DNA of 36,316 nt from Clostridiales bacterium (GCA_019418225.1 DYCF01000047.1:1-36316); one strand, 5' to 3'; counted from the stretch's first letter, positions 15,343 to 23,967 are shown. The notes: generated by a model not told the origin, from the sequence alone. Numbers and translations: made by a program.

Positions 15343-16542
15343 TTATTTTTTTGTACACTTTGTATCTTGACTTTCTTCTCCAGCTTTATCATAAACTACC
15401 TTGCCATTAATAATCGTATATAAGGTATGAGTAAATACCTCCATAGGATTGCCATCAAATATAGCAATATCTGCATCTTTTCCTACCTCTATGCTTCCTA
15501 GTCGTTTAGAGATACCACATATTTCTGCAGCATTAATTGTAATAGCCTTTAATCCTTCTTCTATACCCAATCCTTCTTTAGCTGCAAAACCTGCACATAT
15601 TGGTAAATACTGAATCGGAATAACTGGATGGTCTGTTGTAATAGCAACTTTTACACCTGCTTTGTGCAAAATGCCAGAGGTTTTAAAATCTACATTTTGT
15701 ACTTCAATCTTACTACGTGCTGCCATAGACGGACCAACTATAGCAGGAAATCCTGTACGTGCAATAGTATCTGCTATAAGATGCCCTTCACTGCAATGAT
15801 CTAATGTAATATTTACATCAAATAATTTTGCGATGCGTATAGCTGTTAAAATATCGTCTACACGATGTGCATGTACTTTAAGCGGAATTTCTTTTTTTAG
15901 TACAGGAAGCCAGCATTCTTTTTTAAAATCCATTTCAAATGCTTTCCCTTCTTTTTGAGCACTTTCCTTCTGTAGTTTATAAGCTTTTGCTTCAAAAAGA
16001 GCTTGCCTTAAAAGTGCACCAATAGCCATACGCGTTACAGGTGATTTTTGCTGATCACTGTAATTTTTTTTAGGATTCTCCCCTAAGGCAACCTTCATTG
16101 CTGCTGGTTCTAAAACAATTAATTCATCAACAACCCTACTCTTTGTTTTTAAAAAAGCAAATTGTCCCCCTACCACATTAGAACTTCCTGGTCCAACCAT
16201 AACCCCCGTAATACCCGCTTTTACAGCATCATCGAAAGCTGCATCCATAGGATTAATTGCATCAAGCGCCTTTAAGTATGGTGTAACTGGTTCGGTTGTT
16301 TCATTGCAGTCATCTCCCTCAAATCCTTTCTTTTGCTCCGTAATACCTACATGGCAATGTGCTTCAATAATTCCTGGCATTACCCATCCACCTTTTGCAT
16401 CAATTGTTGGTATCCCCTCTGGCAGATTTAAAATATTCGTGCCTACAGCTTTGATTTTTCTATCCTCAATAAGTACTGCTCCATTTTCATAGGTTGCCCC
16501 AGTCATTGTAAGGATTTTCCCATTTTTAATAAGTAACATCAT
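15343..16542 (-). CDS. Amidohydrolase (imidazolonepropionase-like)
   Basis: This is a metal-dependent TIM-barrel amidohydrolase of 399 residues, probably cytosolic. Metal-site residues are visible: HCH at 62-64 (GIIEAHCHVG), HAH at 224-226 (KVHAHRVDD), H249 (LDHCSEGH) and D304 (TTDHPV), within the two-part beta-sandwich plus barrel layout typical of imidazolonepropionase-like and dipeptidase-like enzymes. The C-terminal segment (GSIEVGKDADIAIFDGNPME) is characteristic. The substrate cannot be named; there are no his or hut neighbours. AGGTG eight bases upstream supports the ATG, and the second Met is also possible. It lies 79 bp behind the F420-ligase-like gene and probably shares its transcript. 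Confidence 0.88.
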   Translation of the reverse strand: MMLLIKNGKILTMTGATYENGAVLIEDRKIKAVGTNILNLPEGIPTIDAKGGWVMPGIIEAHCHVGITEQKKGFEGDDCNETTEPVTPYLKALDAINPMDAAFDDAVKAGITGVMVGPGSSNVVGGQFAFLKTKSRVVDELIVLEPAAMKVALGENPKKNYSDQQKSPVTRMAIGALLRQALFEAKAYKLQKESAQKEGKAFEMDFKKECWLPVLKKEIPLKVHAHRVDDILTAIRIAKLFDVNITLDHCSEGHLIADTIARTGFPAIVGPSMAARSKIEVQNVDFKTSGILHKAGVKVAITTDHPVIPIQYLPICAGFAAKEGLGIEEGLKAITINAAEICGISKRLGSIEVGKDADIAIFDGNPMEVFTHTLYTIINGKVVYDKAGEESQDTKCTKK

Positions 16543-16621
16543 TTTTATTTCACCTACTCTAAGTTTCGATGCTACTATTATTTGTGTTTATTTTATTTCT
16601 ATACAATTTTGATATGCCCTT

Positions 16622-17425
16622 TTAAATAGGGGTTGCAATTGCTTCAATAGGCACATAAGTTTCAGCAGGTGCCTCACCAATATCACGTATAAGTATAAAT
16701 GGCGTACATTCATCATCTTGTCCAGCAGGATTATCTTCTATAAGTGCTGCTAATACTTTATGTGATTTACAACCAAGTATTTTAGAATGGCCTAGTATGG
16801 TAACATCAATATCATTGGCATCTACAATCATACATGTAATTCCTAATTTTGTACTAATTTCATCACATACCTTTTCAGGATTCCTTGGATTTAATACTGC
16901 AAGATTATGATAACGTGTAAATGCAGAATGTGTATAAAAGCCATCAATTCCAGCAATATCTTGACCTAGTATTTTATAAAAAACTCCCCTCTTCTTAAAA
17001 ACTTTTCCTAAGCCCCCACAAAAAATTGCCCATAAAACTAAAGGTAGACCTTTCATATCAATTGCTAATTGTAATTTATAAGGTTCATCCATTCCTATAC
17101 CACTCGGTGTCTTAGTCGCAAACCTTGAAAGAAATTTTGCCCACAAGCTCAAACGAACATCTTGTTTTTCCACTGTATTATCTTGGCACATTGCAATAAT
17201 TTTTTCACTTATCGCAAGTATATCTCCCTCTTGATAGAGTGGTGATACATATCTAGCTACAAGTTCTATATATTCTTCTCCTCTTTCAATAAAGTGTGTT
17301 TGAATAGCATAACGCTCATAACGTTCTCCTTCCACTTGCATTACGCCACGAATATAATAAGTTAATCCATTTCGTTCTCTTTTATTTTCATTTTTATTTA
17401 AGTTCCCCTCATACCAAAATTTCAT
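16622..17425 (-). CDS. F420-0:gamma-glutamyl ligase-like protein (CofE-like domain)
   Basis: The protein resembles the CofE/FbiB N-terminal ligase family (COG1478-like), which adds glutamate to coenzyme F420. Supporting segments are GDILAISEKIIAMCQ (early), DIAGIDGFYTHSAFTRY (about 165-180) and ILGHSKILGCKSHKVLAALI. Firmicutes of this kind are not known to make F420 and no other cof or fbi gene is nearby, so members here are annotated as CofE-like with unknown substrate. I start at the ATG at 17425 (MKFWYEGNLNK; 267 residues), because AGGGGG is six bases upstream; two in-frame ATGs at 17431 and 17446 lie inside or ahead of that ribosome site. The promoter at 17487-17515 fits. Confidence 0.75.
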   Translation of the reverse strand: MKFWYEGNLNKNENKRERNGLTYYIRGVMQVEGERYERYAIQTHFIERGEEYIELVARYVSPLYQEGDILAISEKIIAMCQDNTVEKQDVRLSLWAKFLSRFATKTPSGIGMDEPYKLQLAIDMKGLPLVLWAIFCGGLGKVFKKRGVFYKILGQDIAGIDGFYTHSAFTRYHNLAVLNPRNPEKVCDEISTKLGITCMIVDANDIDVTILGHSKILGCKSHKVLAALIEDNPAGQDDECTPFILIRDIGEAPAETYVPIEAIATPI

Positions 17426-17486
17426 CTTCATCCCCCTATAGTACAAATTACTCTCAACCTTTTCCTTATTCTTACATTTTTACTTT

Positions 17487-17515
17487 ATTATAACTTAACA
17501 TTCTTAATATTTCAA
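17487..17515 (-). promoter_or_regulatory. Promoter of the CofE-like/amidohydrolase pair
   Basis: On the minus strand TTGAAA (17510-17515), a 17-bp spacer and TATAAT (17487-17492) form a near-consensus SigA promoter, with a start point about 55 bp before the ATG at 17425. Confidence 0.8.
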
Positions 17516-17790
17516 ATATTTTATTCTGAATAAGTAATATCACTACTTTTATTCATACATAAAAAATAAGGCAAGGATAATCCCCTACCCTATAAATTTT
17601 GAAACCTTCATAGTATTAGATAATACTATTCAATGCCACTCTATATGCTAAAGAAAGTTTACCTGAATTAACGCTATTTATTTAGCATATCCTTCTACAT
17701 AACTTTCAATCAATCTAACCCTATAACTTCCACGCTATTTTCTCTTATATCCTTCATTCTAGTCAGCTCATCAAACTAATAATTTAAGAT
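17516..17790. other. Non-coding stretch with possible decayed coding sequence
   Basis: No intact gene or RNA is visible. On the minus strand short open pieces occur in different frames (for example RLIESYVEGYAK and KLSLAYRVALNSII), separated by stops. They could be remains of an inactivated gene or chance frames. I cannot assign a family. Confidence 0.3.
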
Positions 17791-17791
17791 A

Positions 17792-17830
17792 CAAAAAAGC
17801 TTGCCCCAAATAGGTTCGTGGCAAGCCTTT
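17792..17830 (-). terminator. Terminator of the aspT-aspD-uvrC-like operon
   Basis: Arms 17799-17805 and 17820-17826 (GCTTGCC with GGCAAGC, extended by A/T pairs) are followed on the minus strand by TTTTTTGTATC. It is about 35 bp beyond the nuclease stop. The plus strand has CTTTTG after the stem, so weak bidirectional action is possible. Confidence 0.85.
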
Positions 17831-17859
17831 TGTATATAGTACAAAAATCAACTTAAATT

Positions 17860-18909
17860 TTAATTCAAAAAGTAAAAATCTATTATTTTATCATATATTT
17901 TAACAAAATCATATTTCTCTAAATTATAATAGCAACATGCTGTATTGGTATGCAAATAAAAATACATAATAAGTGCCTCATCAATTTCCAATTTTTCAAG
18001 AACATGACGTTCTTCAAATGAATCTCTTAAATAAATTTGATACATATTCATCAATATATTTTTTAAAATTTGCCGTGAAGGTGTCTTTATCAGTTTTGTA
18101 AACTGAATAGTTGTTCCTTTTAAAATATATAGTTTAAATCCATGTGTAGGGCATTTAAGTAAAGCTATACCTCTACTCTGCTTTTGACTTAACTCAATAG
18201 CCTTACGACGATAGCCTAACATTTTCAAACTATTTAATTGTTCTCTATAGTATATTGCTTTTTCAAAATCTAATGTAGCACTCGCCTCTGTCATCTGTGC
18301 CTTATAAAAATCTAATATACTAGAATCATTTCCTTTTAAAAATGCATATACTCTTTCTAATGTATCATTTAATACACTTACATTCTCACAAGATGCATTA
18401 CATTTATTTAGTAGGTATGCTAAACAATCTTCTTTAGGAAGTATTTTTGTGCAAGTAGGTAACTTACAATAACTATTCAGTGTATCTACTGCTCTTTGTA
18501 GTAAATAAGGTAAGTCATATGGACCAAAACATACTGCTTCCTCATCCTTTTCATAAGCAACTTCTAACCTAGCTAGTCCGTTTTTATGCACAACTTTAAT
18601 AAATCGATACTTCTTATCATTTTTTAACAATGTATTATAAATTGGCTGATGCCTTTTTATTAGACGACATTCTAATATTAATGCATCTAACTCTGTATCC
18701 GTTACAATATACTCAAAATCACAAATAGCATTTACCATTCGTTTTACTTTAGTTCGCTCATGCTTTAAGTTTCCCAAATAACTACTTACGCGTGTTTTAA
18801 GATGTCTTGATTTCCCGACATAAATAATATTTTGAAGTGTGTCCCTCATAAAATATACACCTGGTAAATCCGGCAATGTTTTTGCCTTCTCCCTTAATTT
18901 ACTTTTCAC
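17860..18909 (-). CDS. Truncated UvrC-like GIY-YIG nuclease
   Basis: The protein has 349 residues, against roughly 600 for UvrC. Residues about 10-95 are a GIY-YIG nuclease: GVYFM (17-21), IIYVGKS (28-34), R40, ECRLIKR (80-86, E80 the predicted metal ligand) and N92. A cysteine-containing segment like that of UvrC follows, and a UVR (UvrB-contact) motif lies around 205-232 (MTEASATLDFEKAIYYREQL). The RNase H-like second nuclease and helix-hairpin-helix domains of UvrC are absent, so at most one incision would be expected. Cho is also single-nuclease but usually lacks UVR. The start is GTG, 11 bases inside the end of aspD, with only GGAAGA close by. No frameshift is seen: the tail ends naturally at the terminator. 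Confidence 0.8.
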   Translation of the reverse strand: MKSKLREKAKTLPDLPGVYFMRDTLQNIIYVGKSRHLKTRVSSYLGNLKHERTKVKRMVNAICDFEYIVTDTELDALILECRLIKRHQPIYNTLLKNDKKYRFIKVVHKNGLARLEVAYEKDEEAVCFGPYDLPYLLQRAVDTLNSYCKLPTCTKILPKEDCLAYLLNKCNASCENVSVLNDTLERVYAFLKGNDSSILDFYKAQMTEASATLDFEKAIYYREQLNSLKMLGYRRKAIELSQKQSRGIALLKCPTHGFKLYILKGTTIQFTKLIKTPSRQILKNILMNMYQIYLRDSFEERHVLEKLEIDEALIMYFYLHTNTACCYYNLEKYDFVKIYDKIIDFYFLN

Positions 18910-20530
18910 TCTTCCAAGCTTCTACATATTCTTTAAAGACTTCATTAATTGCTGCCCCTATTTTTTCATAAGCCTCATCTGGCAAATTAGCAAGTGAAAC
19001 ACGAATGGACCAATCTGGGCCTTGGAATCCATTTCCATTTAATAAGACAACCGCATAATTTCTCGCAAGACGGAAGAGTAAATCCTCTGGTGCATAATTT
19101 GTTTTTAAGAATTCTACAAATTCATCACCATATTTTAGTTTGGCCCATACGAGAAGGTCGATTTGACGATAATATGCTGTAGTATGCGCCTGTACGTAAA
19201 GTGGTAGTTCAAGATTTTTGTACAAGAGTTCAAGACGACGACGACAAATAGCTTTTGTTTGATTTTTATAGCGTTCCTCTTGGTCGAGCAAAGCAAAAAT
19301 TGAGAAAATAGCCATTTGTACTTGTTGTGGTGTTGAAAGCCCTGCTGTATGATTAAGTGCAACTTGGCGGCTATCTGCAACGATACGATCAATAAATGTA
19401 ATATCCTCTGGTTCATTGCTCAATGTATCATAACGGTGATCTAGTTCACGTTGTGCAATTTCAGGTAAATCCTTAATCAATTTATCAAATAAGTTATTCT
19501 TTGCAACAGCTATAACACCTAGACGCCATCCCGTTACACCAAAGTATTTAGAGAATGAATAGACACCAATCGTATTATATGGAATTTCTGTCATTAATGA
19601 TCTAAATCCATCTGCAAAGGTACCATAAACATCATCTGTGATAATCATAAGTTCTGGATTATCATTTTTAATAATTTCCTTTAAACGACACATTGTATCT
19701 TCATCGATAGCAACAGAAGGTGGATTGCTTGGATTAACAACAAAAAGTGCTTTAATCCTTTGATTTTTAAGTTTATCTAGTTCCCTTTGTGGATACTGCC
19801 AATCATGACGCCCTTCTTCATTAAGTTCACTAGCATATATATAGGTTACATCAAAGGCATAACGACTTAAGTCTGGAATCTCAAGATAAGGTGTAAAAAT
19901 AGGTACCATAAGTGCTACCTCATCCCCTTGATTTAAAAGGTGATTTGCACTTAGTGTATCAAAGATGTAGCACATTGCAGCTGTGCCACCTTCAACAGCA
20001 TACAAATCATGAATTTGCTCTGTAGGAAGATGACCACTCATCTCCTTGATAAGATAAGCATAAACAACCTTTTCAATACATCTTAACATACGGTCTGGAA
20101 TAGGATAATGATCACCAATAATCCCATCTACCAATTCATATACCCAACGGTCACGTTCAAATCCATGTTCATTAACACCATAATCTATAATTTTTTTGAG
20201 AAGATCCATTCCTGGTGCATCTTGATGTGTATGAGCATATTCATCAAAGCGTGTACCACAACCTTCACAATATGGAATACCTGCAAGATCACCATCCTCC
20301 ATAATTCTTTTTGTTTCCTCTACAGCAAATTGACCTAATGTAAAGAATGCTTGTCGTGGTGTAGAAGCTGTCCAGTTAGGATTACCACGCCCTGCATTTA
20401 AAAATGTATAAATACCTTTTTTCTCAGTTTTCTTTGCCATCTCAATCAATTTATTTTTAAGTTCAAATGGGCTGAGGTGTTTATATTTTTCAATTAAGTC
20501 TTTAATCTCTTCAATGTCTTTTTGAATCAT
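18899..20530 (-). CDS. aspD: Aspartate 4-decarboxylase (bifunctional aspartate aminotransferase)
   Basis: This fold-type I PLP enzyme of 543 residues converts L-aspartate to L-alanine and CO2 in the cytosol, consuming a proton; the family also has transaminase activity. Visible are GRGNPNW (48-54), VVNPSNPP (264-271), TDDVYGTF (298-305) and the Schiff-base lysine K328 in YSFSKYFGVTGWR, with R336 binding the carboxylate. The length and the long N-terminal extension match AspD rather than ordinary aminotransferases. AGAGG seven bases before the ATG supports the start. It is 40 bp downstream of aspT and overlaps the nuclease gene. Confidence 0.94.
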   Translation of the reverse strand: MIQKDIEEIKDLIEKYKHLSPFELKNKLIEMAKKTEKKGIYTFLNAGRGNPNWTASTPRQAFFTLGQFAVEETKRIMEDGDLAGIPYCEGCGTRFDEYAHTHQDAPGMDLLKKIIDYGVNEHGFERDRWVYELVDGIIGDHYPIPDRMLRCIEKVVYAYLIKEMSGHLPTEQIHDLYAVEGGTAAMCYIFDTLSANHLLNQGDEVALMVPIFTPYLEIPDLSRYAFDVTYIYASELNEEGRHDWQYPQRELDKLKNQRIKALFVVNPSNPPSVAIDEDTMCRLKEIIKNDNPELMIITDDVYGTFADGFRSLMTEIPYNTIGVYSFSKYFGVTGWRLGVIAVAKNNLFDKLIKDLPEIAQRELDHRYDTLSNEPEDITFIDRIVADSRQVALNHTAGLSTPQQVQMAIFSIFALLDQEERYKNQTKAICRRRLELLYKNLELPLYVQAHTTAYYRQIDLLVWAKLKYGDEFVEFLKTNYAPEDLLFRLARNYAVVLLNGNGFQGPDWSIRVSLANLPDEAYEKIGAAINEVFKEYVEAWKSEK

Positions 20531-20570
20531 TTTTCAACCTCTTTCTTATTTATATTTTAATTATAATATT

Positions 20571-22265
20571 CTAAGCAAAGAATAAAACAACAATAGAACC
20601 CCATATAGTTAATAAAATATTACCTACTGCATATGTGATGGTATATCCCATAACAGGTGAATTACTTTTTGCTTTTTCACAAATAGCCCCAATGGCAGCT
20701 GTTGTAGTCATAGCGCCTGCGCAAGCCCCCAATGTAAGCGCACCATTCCATTTAAAAACATAGCGTCCTAATAATACACCTACAATAAGTGGAATAAGCG
20801 TTACAATGGCACCAGCAATAAAAAAACTTACTCCTGATTGCTTAAATCCTGCAACGAATCCTGGTCCTGCATTAATTCCAACAACAGCAATAAAAGCCGC
20901 GAGTCCTACATTACTTAAAAACCAAATGGCACTTTTAGGAATACGACCGACAGTGGGGCGTTTATCATGAATATATCCAAATATCAATCCCATAATAAGT
21001 GCACCACCGCTTGTTGAAAGACTTAATCCAACACCACCAATAGTTAATGCAGGTATACCTATAAGCCCACCGAGTAAAATACCAAGTCCCATGAAAACTA
21101 CATCTGTTTCTGATGAATTTTTAACACGTTTTCCAATTTTACTAGCAAGCGCATTAACTGCTATCGCTGGTCCTTCTAATGTTAAAACTTCATTTTCTTC
21201 TATTTTTAGATTCTCATCATAAGTTATTTCATTTCCTTGATTTTTAATCTTAGAAATATATACGCCACGTGTTAAAACATGTTGACGTAAATCCTGGACA
21301 GTGCGTCCAATAACAGCTTTTTCTTTAATATAAATATCAAGTTTTTCAATGGGAAATTCTAGAAGTTCTGAATCTGAAATTTCTTTTCCAAGTTCATTAA
21401 AATGAATATCATTTAACTTTGTTTGCCTAAATGAAAAAGCAATATGATCACCTGCTTCTAAAACAGTATCTGTTGTAGGCTCAAAAATCTCATTATTACG
21501 GCGCATACGCACAATAAAAGTTCTCACAGTGGGCGAAGCAACACTTTTTTCTACTTCTCCTACTGTTTTTCCAACTTGTGCTGAACTAATTTCATATGCA
21601 CGATAGCCTAATATTTTGGCACCAGAATAAATACCTTCTCCTTCAATAACCTTTGCCACATGGTCCTCATTTTGATCAAGCTTTTTACTTTCTTCTACAA
21701 GATCAATACCTAATATTTTAGGTCCTATTGTAGAAAGGAAAAACGCTGATCCTATTGTTCCAAAAATATAAGTTACGGCATAGCCAATAGGTACAAAATC
21801 AGACATAACTGCCTTTTGGGCATCTGCAACTTTTAAACTAGCAATAGCTCCCTGACCCACCCCAATAACTGCTGATTGTGTAAGTGCGCCGGCTGCGAGT
21901 CCTGCTGCTTGCCCGGCATTATAGCCTAAGATTTTTCCTGCAATCACTACACTAATAAGACCTACAACACAAACAATCACAGAGAACAATACCTGAGGTA
22001 AACCATCTTTCTTCAACCCCTTAAAAAATTGAGGTCCAACATTATAACCTAGAGCAAATAAAAAAAGCAAGAAAAATACTGATTTGACAGTTCCATTAAT
22101 TTGAATATTGAGTTGTCCTACAAGTACACCAACTAATAGTACTCCCGTAACAGAACCTACGGTAAAATTACCAATATGAATTTTACCTACGGCATATCCT
22201 AATGCTAGTGTTAAAAATAACGCTAGCTCCGGATAATCTTGTAATGCTTTTACAAGCCAATGCAT
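20571..22265 (-). CDS. aspT: Aspartate:alanine antiporter AspT
   Basis: AspT (aspartate:alanine exchanger family) imports aspartate and exports alanine. The net outward positive charge movement plus proton use by AspD generates proton-motive force. At 564 residues it has the family layout: about five membrane segments (1-180), a cytosolic part with two RCK-C-like domains (about 205-285, KILGYRAYEISSAQVGKTVG; and about 310-375, LDIYIKEKAVIGRTVQDLRQ), and a second membrane half (about 390-564). Repeated glycine-rich GAGAMTT/GALTQS-type segments (GACAGAMTTTAAIG; LAAGALTQSAVIG) are conserved family sites. GGAAGGTG supports the ATG. Confidence 0.93.
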   Translation of the reverse strand: MHWLVKALQDYPELALFLTLALGYAVGKIHIGNFTVGSVTGVLLVGVLVGQLNIQINGTVKSVFFLLFLFALGYNVGPQFFKGLKKDGLPQVLFSVIVCVVGLISVVIAGKILGYNAGQAAGLAAGALTQSAVIGVGQGAIASLKVADAQKAVMSDFVPIGYAVTYIFGTIGSAFFLSTIGPKILGIDLVEESKKLDQNEDHVAKVIEGEGIYSGAKILGYRAYEISSAQVGKTVGEVEKSVASPTVRTFIVRMRRNNEIFEPTTDTVLEAGDHIAFSFRQTKLNDIHFNELGKEISDSELLEFPIEKLDIYIKEKAVIGRTVQDLRQHVLTRGVYISKIKNQGNEITYDENLKIEENEVLTLEGPAIAVNALASKIGKRVKNSSETDVVFMGLGILLGGLIGIPALTIGGVGLSLSTSGGALIMGLIFGYIHDKRPTVGRIPKSAIWFLSNVGLAAFIAVVGINAGPGFVAGFKQSGVSFFIAGAIVTLIPLIVGVLLGRYVFKWNGALTLGACAGAMTTTAAIGAICEKAKSNSPVMGYTITYAVGNILLTIWGSIVVLFFA

Positions 22266-22280
22266 ATTTTCACCTTCCTA

Positions 22281-22305
22281 TTGTAAACTTGATGCTCATT
22301 TACAA
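22281..22305. promoter_or_regulatory. Inverted repeat upstream of aspT
   Basis: TTGTAAA (22281-22287) and TTTACAA (22299-22305) form a 7-bp inverted repeat with an 11-bp spacer. A minus-strand TACAAT (22280-22285), the best -10 candidate for aspT, overlaps it. This is a possible operator; no regulator can be named. Confidence 0.35.
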
Positions 22306-22341
22306 GTATTGTTTACGAGGAAATTCAAAATTATGCACACA

Positions 22342-22369
22342 AAAAGGCAGTACCTATGTACTGCCTTTT
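22342..22369 (-). terminator. Terminator of the PPi-phosphofructokinase gene
   Basis: Arms 22342-22353 and 22358-22369 (AAAAGGCAGTAC and complement, loop of 4) are followed on the minus strand by TGTGTG after five T. It is 11 bp beyond the stop and separates the gene from aspT. Confidence 0.85.
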
Positions 22370-22380
22370 AACGAAAATTT

Positions 22381-23637
22381 TTACTTTTGAGTTAATCTTT
22401 GATTAAAAATATTTAAATGACGTGGTAACCCATCCACCATGATTGGTGTAAGTTCTGCTTGAATGAGCGGTTTAATATAGCTTAAAAGCTCCTCTGTTAC
22501 ATAATCGCCTGTTTCATTAATCCATGTTCTTGGAACTTTTTTTTCTACATTTGCGATCATCTGAATATCACAAGTCTCTGTAATACACATATATGGATCA
22601 TCTGAAACACGTTTTAAAGCGACCATTTTACCTGTTTCACCTTCAAACGCAGCTTTAACAGCTGCTCCACCTACTTGAAAAGCCTCTGTAATATCTACAC
22701 GTGAAGCAATATGTGACGCACAACGTTGAAGTGTGGCAAATTCAATGGCGCGTGTTTTACAGCCAAGTCTATTTGCTAGTTCATCTGCTAAATAACGTGC
22801 TGTCCCTGTAAGACTTCTATGTCCAAAAGCATCAATAAACTCAGGGCTTTCATTTCTAAGTTCACAAACATAACGACCATCTTGAAGCTGAATTCCTTCA
22901 GAAACGGCAATCACAATTGCTTTTTTCTGAGTTTGAAGGTTCTCTACCTTTGAAGTAAAGCTTTTCATATCAAATGGTACTTCTGGTAAATAAATTAAAT
23001 CTGGCCCTTCACAATCTTCACACTTTGCAAGAGCAGCCGAAGCTGTAAGCCATCCTGCATTACGTCCCATAATTTCTAATATTGTAATACTTGGTACGTC
23101 ATAAACAAGGCCATCACGAATAACCTCTTTTGTGATTGAACCAATATATTTTGCAGCACTACCAAAGCCTGGTGTATGATCTGTCTCTGCTAAATCATTA
23201 TCAATCGTCTTAGGAACACCCATAAAACGAATATCACTTTGGATTAGCGCACCATATTCACTTAGTTTTTGAATTGTATCCATAGAATCATTGCCACCAA
23301 TATAAAAGAAATAACCTATTTCTAAGTCATTCAATAAGGCAAAGATTTTTTCATAAGTTGGATCACCTAATATAACTGCTGGCAAGCGATAACGACATGA
23401 ACCTAAAAAAGATGAGGGGGTTCGTTTTAAAAGTTCAATATCTAAATCATTTTGAATATGCTCTGATAAATCTACCAGTTTTTCTTCTAATAAACCTTGT
23501 ATACCATAAAGCATACCATAAACTTTATTTGCCCCACGATCCTTTGCTGTTTTATAGACACCCACTAAACTTGAATTAATAACTGCTGTAGGCCCACCTG
23601 ATTGTCCAACAATTACATTTTTGCTTACTTGTTTCAT
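22381..23637 (-). CDS. pfp: Pyrophosphate-type 6-phosphofructokinase
   Basis: It phosphorylates fructose 6-phosphate to fructose 1,6-bisphosphate in glycolysis. The phosphoryl donor is predicted to be PPi: GGNDS (114-118) has Asp where ATP enzymes have Gly, and PKTIDND (142-148) has Lys where ATP enzymes have Gly. Other marks are GQSGGPTAVINSS (11-23) and LEIMGRNAGWL (about 187-197). At 418 residues it fits the short PPi-PFK type common in Clostridia. GGAGG precedes the ATG. It is monocistronic, with a terminator behind it and a cre site on its promoter, so it is probably catabolite-controlled. Confidence 0.93.
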   Translation of the reverse strand: MKQVSKNVIVGQSGGPTAVINSSLVGVYKTAKDRGANKVYGMLYGIQGLLEEKLVDLSEHIQNDLDIELLKRTPSSFLGSCRYRLPAVILGDPTYEKIFALLNDLEIGYFFYIGGNDSMDTIQKLSEYGALIQSDIRFMGVPKTIDNDLAETDHTPGFGSAAKYIGSITKEVIRDGLVYDVPSITILEIMGRNAGWLTASAALAKCEDCEGPDLIYLPEVPFDMKSFTSKVENLQTQKKAIVIAVSEGIQLQDGRYVCELRNESPEFIDAFGHRSLTGTARYLADELANRLGCKTRAIEFATLQRCASHIASRVDITEAFQVGGAAVKAAFEGETGKMVALKRVSDDPYMCITETCDIQMIANVEKKVPRTWINETGDYVTEELLSYIKPLIQAELTPIMVDGLPRHLNIFNQRLTQK

Positions 23638-23663
23638 AACATACCTCCATATAATCTAGCGCA

Positions 23664-23677
23664 TGTAAGCGCTTACA
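23664..23677. promoter_or_regulatory. Catabolite-responsive element (cre) at the pfp promoter
   Basis: TGTAAGCGCTTACA is a perfect palindrome and matches every fixed position of the CcpA site TGWAANCGNTNWCA. It begins four bases downstream of the -10 at 23682-23687, over the expected start point, a placement at which CcpA normally represses. Confidence 0.85.
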
Positions 23678-23681
23678 TTAT

Positions 23682-23710
23682 ATTATAAAAGGAGCATCAT
23701 AAACATACAA
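23682..23710 (-). promoter_or_regulatory. Promoter of pfp
   Basis: On the minus strand TTGTAT (23705-23710), 17 bp and TATAAT (23682-23687); a second overlapping TATAAT lies at 23677-23682. A TTGACA is also present at 23726-23731, with TATGTT 18 bp downstream. Confidence 0.7.
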
Positions 23711-23720
23711 GAATAGATAA

Positions 23721-23870
23721 TTAATTGTCAAAGTTATGCATTTTTAAAGTATTTATTCGAAATATAAACTTATTATATATTCTTTTATTTTTTTCAATCA
23801 AACCCCATATCATCCGTTTAGTCGTTAAATCATTATCAATACACTTAAGAATTTCGTAAATTATACTCAA
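23721..23870 (-). CDS. Possible small ORF, 49 residues, TTG start
   Basis: Minus-strand frame from TTG at 23870, with AAAGGAG seven bases upstream: MSIIYEILKCIDNDLTTKRM, then IWGLIEKNKRIYNKFIFRIN, then TLKMHNFDN and stop. The ribosome site is strong, and AT-rich DNA with TATAAT-like sequences lies further upstream. The product would be basic, mostly helical and soluble, with no family I recognise. It ends just before the pfp promoter, so a transcript could run on into pfp. It could also be a chance frame or a gene remnant. Confidence 0.35.
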   Translation of the reverse strand: MSIIYEILKCIDNDLTTKRMIWGLIEKNKRIYNKFIFRINTLKMHNFDN

Positions 23871-23911
23871 GCTTTTTCTCCTTTATATATATTTATAATA
23901 TTATATAAATT

Positions 23912-23920
23912 TGTTATAAT
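23912..23920 (+). promoter_or_regulatory. Extended -10 promoter of the MATE gene
   Basis: TGTTATAAT combines a perfect TATAAT (23915-23920) with the extended TG. The -35 region (TTTATA, 17 bp upstream) is weak. The start point would be about 40 bp before the ATG at 23968. Confidence 0.6.
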
Positions 23921-23967
23921 GATTGCATAATTTATTTATCATACTCAAACTTCAAGGGGGCTTTTTC

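Noticed and set aside
17516..17790. Riboswitch or T-box in the gap before the CofE-like gene
   Set aside because: No conserved core or specifier element could be recognised; the near-consensus promoter lies downstream of most of this DNA.
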